Below are positions 58,001 through 64,000 of a DNA stretch of 64,000 nt, piece after piece; the stretch's first letter is position 1, and every line of letters starts with the position of its first letter. The notes under the pieces were generated by a model. The model saw only the letters and a list, made by a program, of their open reading frames with translations, searched no databases and was not told the origin of the DNA. Both the position numbers and the translations under genes were made by a program. Origin of the DNA: Plasmodium brasilianum (taxonomy: Eukaryota; Apicomplexa; Aconoidasida; Haemosporida; Plasmodiidae); NCBI RefSeq assembly GCF_023973825.1, contig NC_090121.1, positions 1,136,001 through 1,200,000 on the forward strand, in the 5' to 3' direction.

Positions 58001-59706
58001 ATAAGGGGCTTATAGTACGTCTGAAGGATCTTGGGTTTGTCTTCATTCATCCCACGAGCGTGCAATTGTGTCGACGTGCCATTATTAATTCCATAGACGT
58101 TGGAGCATATGTCCTTAACACCACTAACACTGTCAATGCCGCTAGCACCGCTAGCACCGCTAACGAGATGATTTCCTATTTTGTTAGGGTGCATAGCCAC
58201 GTAACCTCCACTGAACTCGATTATGTCCCTCTTATCGCTTAGGGAGTACAAAGGGATAAGTCTTATGTACCGTTCATATGTATAGGATTCTTTTTTTTTT
58301 GCATCGTATAATATACAAATAGTAGAACTTATGCTTCTTCTATATCTTTTCCCCTTGGAGTGGGAATCATGAATTCTAAGGATTCTATCAAAGCTATCAA
58401 CATCATCGTTACACTTACCATTGTTATTGTTATTATAGCGATCAGTTCTACACTCATCAATATAATTGTTTTTAGTGAAACTCTTATCTCCTTCTTTATC
58501 CTCATCTGATGAAAAAAGATTTTTAGGTTTTTCTATTGTAGATGTACATTCAGTATATTCTTTTTTTACATCTATTTCACTTTTTTTTAAATTTATTTCT
58601 TCCTTTTTCTCTTCTTTTGTTACATATGCATTATATTTAGTTAATTTAATATGATTATTGTTTTTATCACCGGGGCAGTAATCATAATTAATGCTGTTAC
58701 TTGCACCATTGCTACTATTTTCATCAACATGTGTTTTCTTATTATTGTTAACAGTAGTTGACGATACAGAACCGCCGTTTATGCAACCCCTCTTGTTGCT
58801 TCCATTTTTGGTCATATTTTCCATATGCAAATTAGCTGAACGTGTTAATAATTTTTTTTTTTTTTTTTTTTTCTTTTTTATGTAATCACACTCTTTCGAA
58901 TTGTGCTTTGAATAATATTCATCTGTGTTGTTTCTTCCCTTATGACTATTTCTTCTCCCCCTCCCTCTATCTCCCTCTTCCTTACTGCGAGCATTACTGA
59001 CGTGGTCATTACTAAAGTGGTTATTAGGATCGTCATTACGTTCATAATTACAGCCGTTAATAGATTCGTCTTTATTACCGTGGTCGCTATTATCTAGGTA
59101 ATCGTCCTCCTCATCGTCATCCCCTTCATTAATTCCAACATCGTGGTAACCATCGGAGTAGCTGTTCACAAATATCATGTCTATGATGAGGCCTTCATCT
59201 AATCTCAAGGTATATAACCGACTTAAATTAAAATAATCGTCATAATCTAAATAAATATACTTAAGAATATTTTTATATCCGTAAAACAAAACTGTACGTT
59301 GTCTTTCGTCCAGTAGAAATGTAATATCTTCTTCAATGTGCATGCCATTTAATTCATGTAAATTTATTTGGGACAACGTCACAAAATCATTTAACTTTAT
59401 ATCGAATTCTAAAAGTAATAAATTATATTTCCTTGTTAATAAAAATACATATGATTTTATATTTTCTTTTTTATCTCTATCTGTTAATTTTTCTGGTAAG
59501 TACTCACGTAATTCTAGCACTTCGGAAAAGACGACATGTTTACTAAAATCATCTGTGAACCCATCCTTATCTACACAACACACATTCAAATAGTTGTTAC
59601 ATGCATACAACAAATACTTTTTCTTGTTTCCTTTTATGTTTGTGCAAATGGCTGTTCTTATTGATGTACTTGGTATAGCATTATTATAAAAGTGGTATAT
59701 GCTCAT
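49064..59706 (-). CDS. CPSF A-subunit-domain protein (CPSF160/DDB1/SF3B3 superfamily), about 3,008 residues, nine exons
   Basis: A WD-propeller scaffold. CPSF160 homologues act in mRNA cleavage and polyadenylation. Exon 1 (59706-51403) holds 2,768 codons. Further exons join in phase: 50939-50868, 50619-50546, 50415-50349, 50155-50109, 49994-49923, 49721-49679, 49595-49555 and 49370-49064, 9,027 bp in total including the stop. The N-terminus (MSIYHFYNNAIPSTSIRTAI, then HELNGMHIEEDITFLLD and GYKNILKYIYLDYDDY) matches the first propeller of the superfamily. The C-terminal exons give the diagnostic order VNNTVIVLD, ENYVVVGDIMTSVTILSYD, EVCRDYSNVWCT, FLVSDMESNFLVLQK, QFNHGSVVNK, CASSEGSICALIPF and GIVDGELFKMFF. 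The middle is swollen by Asn/Ser/Gly/Lys tracts (52973-53202, 56640-56830 and others). CPSF160 is the likeliest member, but DDB1 is not excluded by eye. The 49595-49555 exon has a weak donor (AT|gttatc). Confidence 0.9.
51091..51396 (-). repeat. 48-bp minisatellite, about six copies, inside intron 1 of the CPSF-A gene
   Basis: Six 48-bp units containing cgagtatatccccataag. The array lies between the donor ACG|gtaata (51401-51402) and the acceptor cttacag (50940-50942). It is open on the minus strand in the exon-1 frame as a hydrophobic 16-residue unit (VCMLVFVYTLMGIYSC) up to a stop at 51067, and it is also open on the plus strand. Confidence 0.9.
52973..53202 (-). repeat. 18-bp tandem repeat in the CPSF-A gene (Ser-Gly-Gly-Asn-Asn-Asn)
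   Basis: About twelve units of an 18-bp repeat made of accaccact plus attattatt. The coding strand gives SGGNNN, with SGDNNN and a shortened SGNNN near one end. Three frames stay open over the array on either strand, so it breeds false ORFs. Confidence 0.9.
56640..56830 (-). repeat. 12-bp tandem repeat in the CPSF-A gene (Ser-Gly-Ser-Glu/Lys)
   Basis: About sixteen degenerate 12-bp units close to cttccactttcg. The coding strand gives SGSE, SGSK and SGSC variants. It sits directly after a Lys/Arg homopolymer-like stretch (56838-56890). Confidence 0.85.
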
Positions 59707-61646
59707 TTTTCACTCGTTCCGTTCGTTTCTTCGTGCGTTGATTTAAGTTCCACTGATTTGTAATCCTCCGCTTTGTGTTCCTGTGCTTTATTCTATTCTG
59801 CACTTTTTTTTTTTTTTTTTTTTCCCTGCTATCTTATTTAATCTTTCACTCAAGTTTCAGCTTTTTTAAATCATCTTATCTTCCTTTTTTTTTTTTTTTG
59901 TTATCTTTATGTATACTGTATTCCTTATCTTTTATTCTTTTCCTTCGTACAACAACCTTATTGCGTTATTTCGCTGCTTTCACGTTTGTAATTCTTATTT
60001 TCTATTTCTTTCTTTCTTTCTTTTTTTTTTTTTCTTTATCACACCCAGATGATAGCTAACCGTATTCTTTATTTGGTTTTGGATTTAATTTATGATTGTT
60101 CAACTTTAGTCCTTTACTTTTTTTTTTTTTATTGATTCAAATTTTCTGCTTCTTCACACATAAGTTCATCAAAATGAATGAGAAATGGCGAAATGAAGAC
60201 TAAACTGTGTATACATCAACAACGCACATGTATACCTAGGAGAAGAAAGGCGGGGATAATTAATGTATAAATGATTGCAGTGTATATAAGTATGTATATG
60301 AGAATGTACGCGTGAAAAAAAAAATATACAATGTATATATATACATATATATATATATAAATATATATATGTACATGTATACTTATCCATGTATACGCAT
60401 AAACATGATGCTCGCGTATAGCTTCATTTGTACAATACAATTATAAATGTGTATGCATATTTATATATGCATGTACATACTCATGCACTTACATATGTGT
60501 ATGCGAAATACGAAGAAAAAAAAATTGGGCAAATGTTAGTTTAAATTAACAAATAAACAAAAAAAATAAAAGTTCAAACTTGTGTTATGATATGCTCGAT
60601 GAAACATGCACGTAAGGATAGAGAAAGTATCCTTTAAAACATTGAAAAAAACAAATATTTTTTGTGAGATAAAAATTTGAAATGTTAAATAGTTTGAAGC
60701 GTAATTATTTCTCTGTTAGGCTTCAGGTTGTTATGCTTTAACAGAATAGATATCGTACATGTGTAAAACAAATATATTTTTTTTTTTCAAAAAAAAAAAA
60801 AATAAAAAAAAAAAAATAGAACTTATCCGTTTAAGAATATGTAAATGCATATATATATTTATATATATATATATGCATTATATATATATATGCATTATAT
60901 ATATTTATATATGCAATTATGTATATTTATATATGCAATTATGTATATATATGTATAACTCAGAACAAGAAAAAAAGGTGAGTGTATAAAATGTTTAATG
61001 AGGTTACTTTTTATGGAGGATTACTGCTTTCCTATGTTTCTTTAATATGCCTTTTTAAGCCCACAAAAGTGCAAGAAAAAAATAAGGAATAAACCAATAG
61101 TCGAAAAAATAAGTTGAATTATAATAAATTAAACTAATTTTATTGCCATATGAACAAATAAACCGACAAATGCGTTCTATGCCGAGTAAATACTCCTTAA
61201 TTTCCCATCACTTGAGCAATTAGAAATCGTGCCTTAATTATTTTATTAGACCATATATTATATTTTGAATGTTATATTTTGCATTTTGTGTTTTATGATT
61301 TTTTATTTTTTTCCAAAGTTGACAATATTATTTCACGTAATTGATGTCGCTTCCGCCAATTTTTATGAAAAGATTTAGTTCAAAAAAAAAAAAAAAAGAA
61401 AAAGACTGTTAAGTATTTATTCCTCTTAAAACATTATTCTTAAGGAATATATATATTTTTTTTTTCAATGAACACCCGTCGATATTAATGAAAATATTAA
61501 TACTATCCACATATTTCGTGCTATCAGAATATAAGAATATTTTTTTCAATATTGCTAAGGTTATACGGACATGTATTATGAGTGACAAACCTACCAGCTT
61601 ATGTATGATCATACATACATGTATATAAATATAAATAAATAAATAA

Positions 61647-61703
<57 letters not shown>

Positions 61704-62497
61704 GCGTAGCGTGTGCACCTATCTCTCTCAGCTCAACGTGCTAATATTTTTACCCTTATGAGGGTAAATTTAATAGTAGCAAGCTATGCCAAAAAAATTA
61801 AAATGGTTAAATAGTATAATGTTTCAGACGAAACAGCATATACATACGTAAATGCGTGATATGCGCGTGTACATAAATACTACCCACGTTTTTGAACGAA
61901 TACTAAGAATAAATTAACGTTAAGAGATCCTTTTTTTTTTTTTTTTTTACTACACATGCGGAAAAAATGTATTACATTAAGACATTGTGTGTACGTGAAA
62001 TTTTTGTTTTTTGTTTTTTTTTTTTATCTTTTTACTAATTTGTATTAAAAATGTTGGTTTATTCATTTTGTTTACGAAAAAGAGTACGTTCAAGCTCTTT
62101 ACATAAATATATATATATATATATATACATATATGTTTGTGTACATATATATATGTATATATGGCCTTTATTTTTTTTTGGAAATTTTTTTAAAATTTAA
62201 AAATAAAAGTTAAGAATTAAAAAATTTGCAAGTAAAATAAAAATGACTATTTGGTATTAAAAAATATTCCTACACTGGACTTATAAATTTCATTCTTTTA
62301 ATAATTTACATTTATTGAGCACTAAAAATTTCCTTTTAATGCATGGAAAAAAGAAAAAATTGGTCTTTTGCAGTAACTACATAAAGCTTTCTATATATCG
62401 CGTAAATATAAAATGAAAAGTGGTTTTCATAAACATATATATATATAATATATGAATATAAACACATGAACTGTACGTGGACGTGCATAATATTTTA
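59707..62497. other. Intergenic region between the CPSF-A gene and RPS11, no gene seen
   Basis: This should include the CPSF-A promoter, with T runs at 59806-59823, 59886-59899 and 60020-60033, and the RPS11 3' region. It has (TA)n at 61650-61702, tatatgcat repeats at 60840-60960 and poly(T) at 61931-61948. Open frames are repeat-driven and I see no coding texture. Confidence 0.65.
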
Positions 62498-63783
62498 TTA
62501 AAACAAAACAAACTGTTTTCTTGCGCTTCCAAATATTTGATGTTTCTCTACGTGCAACACATTGAATCTAACCGTTTTTGATAATGGCCTGATATATAAA
62601 AAAAATAAAATATGTAAAAAAGAAATGAAGTAAAAAAGGATATAAAAACGTAACGAATGAAGCAACGAGGTAACTAAATAACGAATGAAAGAAAAATGAT
62701 ATGAACAAATTTGAGAAGGTATTATTATATGCACAATTATTGAGAATTTACATGTACATTGTTCTATATACATACATATAACACATTATTACAATGCAAA
62801 AGATTAACTACCTGCACTGTCCAACAGTAACTATATCTCCTTCCTTCACTTCAAAACATGGAGAACAGTGACAAGGAATATTCTTGTGTCTTTTCTCAAA
62901 TCTATTGTATTTCTTTACATAATGCAAATAATTTCTTCTAATAATTATGGTTCTCTTCATTTTATTTGATATTACCATACCTCTGTTCAGGAAAAAAAAA
63001 AAAAAACATTAACATGTCATGCATGTGTGCATGCGAATTATGTAGATGACTACGTGTACATATGTCTATATAAACATATATATGTGCACTTTTCGCACGA
63101 TATTAATTTTATTATTCATTATTTTTGCTTCTTTTTTGCTTCTTTTTTGCTTCTATTTTGCTTCTATTTTGCTCCTCTTTTGCTCCTCTTTTGCTCCTCT
63201 TTTGCTTCTCTTTTGCTTCTCTTTTGCTTCTCTTTTTTTTTTATTTCCCACTTTAAAATTCTTCCTCTAATTGATACGTTCCCCGTAAATGGGCATTTCT
63301 TGTCAACGTAGACTCCTTCCTTTGCTTCCTTCGGGGTAGCAAAACCTAAACCTACCTTCTTCCAATACCTTGTAAAACTTTTTGAGCCTTTCTTTATTTT
63401 TTTTGAATTAAAAAAACTTGCTCCTTCCTGTTTTTGGTAGGCTCTCTCATGCTATAAATAATTACACAGAAACGGAAAAAAAAAAAAAAAAAAATACGTA
63501 ATGCAACATATACATTTGAATACATTCTATTGGTAAGAAAATTTTTATTTTACATGTACATTTCAGGTAATGCGTGTAATTTTTGTTTATTCATAAAACA
63601 CCATAGAATATTATTTTCACGTATCGTTAATCTGTACAGTTGATGTATAAATATACTCTACATTTTTAATTCATTTCTCAAGTTTAATTTTATTATTTAT
63701 CATGTATAATTTTTCGTTTTCCATTTTTTCGTATGATTTTCTAATCATTTTTATATTACCTGAACATCTAATGTCGTAGCCAT
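62498..63783 (-). CDS. RPS11: 40S ribosomal protein S11 (uS17), four exons
   Basis: A component of the small ribosomal subunit that binds 18S rRNA. Four exons join in phase and give 161 residues, the usual length: 63783-63760 (MATTLDVQ), 63451-63252, 62982-62812 and 62588-62498. Exon 2 starts [18 protein letters not shown] and contains [19 protein letters not shown] and [14 protein letters not shown]. Exon 3 has the core uS17 part, [20 protein letters not shown] then [20 protein letters not shown] and [11 protein letters not shown]. Exon 4 has [15 protein letters not shown] and ends FVLF. All splice sites are GT/AG, and the eight-codon first exon is typical of ribosomal protein genes in this group. 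Intron 2 holds an 11-bp pyrimidine-rich array. The frame is intact. Confidence 0.97.
63124..63232. repeat. 11-bp minisatellite in RPS11 intron 2
   Basis: About ten units of an 11-bp repeat (ttttgcttctc, with ttttgctcctc and ttttgcttcta variants), between exons 2 and 3. It is pyrimidine-rich on the plus strand, so purine-rich in the RPS11 transcript, and is not the splice-acceptor tract. It gives false plus-strand frames of Phe, Ala, Ser and Leu. Confidence 0.9.
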
Positions 63784-64000
63784 TTTTTCCACGTGAAATT
63801 TAAAGGATTTTTTTTTTTTTTTTGTATAATACTGTTAAGGATTCTTTTTTTTTTTTTTTTTTTTTTTTTTTGAAGCCTTTTAAAATGTTCTTTTAGGTTT
63901 CTACTTATTTCGTATATAAAGTAGTTTTCTTCAAAACTTGCGTTTAAATGATTTATGCATTAACGGAAAAAAGAAAAACAAATAAAAATAAGAAAAATTA
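63784..64000. promoter_or_regulatory. RPS11 5' flank with long T runs
   Basis: Upstream of the RPS11 ATG (transcribed leftwards) are T runs at 63810-63823 and 63845-63871, which are poly(dA) on the sense strand. Such runs are usual in 5' flanks of highly expressed genes in this genus and tend to exclude nucleosomes. I cannot locate the transcription start. Confidence 0.4.

Overview
The window is nuclear chromosomal DNA of a Plasmodium-type apicomplexan. The evidence is intergenic DNA of almost pure A+T with long homopolymers and (TA)n, coding regions full of Asn/Ser/Lys/Gly low-complexity tracts, short AT-rich introns with GTAAGT-like donors, and the gene content itself. The set RPB1, stomatin-like protein, PSMD9/Nas2, a CPSF-A-domain protein and ribosomal protein S11 is, from memory and unchecked, a conserved Plasmodium block that lies on chromosome 3 of P. 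falciparum. Codon use is less extreme than I expect for P. falciparum and more AT-rich than for P. vivax, so a P. malariae- or P. ovale-like species is possible, but I cannot fix the species.

Layout. 1-12856 (minus): a giant single-exon ORF that runs off the left edge, at least 4,285 codons, unrecognised. 12857-16339: a divergent, gene-free promoter region. 16340-about 21321 (plus): a gene of about 16 small exons whose 3' half has the motifs of the centriolar/ciliary CCDC112/CCDC148 family. 23208-26725 (plus): a gene of unknown function with a Ser/Asn/Gly triplet tract, followed by about 420 bp of noncoding GTA triplets. 28933-36245 (minus): RPB1, the largest RNA polymerase II subunit, interrupted by a reading-frame break in a Lys/Glu-rich linker. 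40260-41507 (minus): mitochondrial stomatin-like protein. 43320-43976 (minus): a short protein with a signal peptide. 44782-46662 (minus): a helical-repeat protein resembling organellar RNA-binding heptatricopeptide proteins. 47701-48390 (plus): PSMD9/Nas2. 49064-59706 (minus): a CPSF160/DDB1-superfamily protein of about 3,008 residues, with one huge exon and eight small 3' exons that I could assemble in phase. 62498-63783 (minus): ribosomal protein S11 in four exons.

This is a housekeeping region and not an operon. Two genes belong to mRNA synthesis and 3'-end processing (RPB1 and the CPSF-A protein), one to translation (S11), one to proteasome assembly (PSMD9), and two probably to the mitochondrion (stomatin-like and the helical-repeat protein). 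Each gene has its own 5' and 3' intergenic DNA.

I found no mobile element, CRISPR array, tRNA or rRNA. The observations most worth following are the CCDC112/148-like gene, the unrecognised giant ORF, the RPB1 frame break, the small number of canonical heptads in the RPB1 CTD, the 48-bp coding-like minisatellite inside a CPSF-A intron, and the missing 5' exon of the helical-repeat gene.
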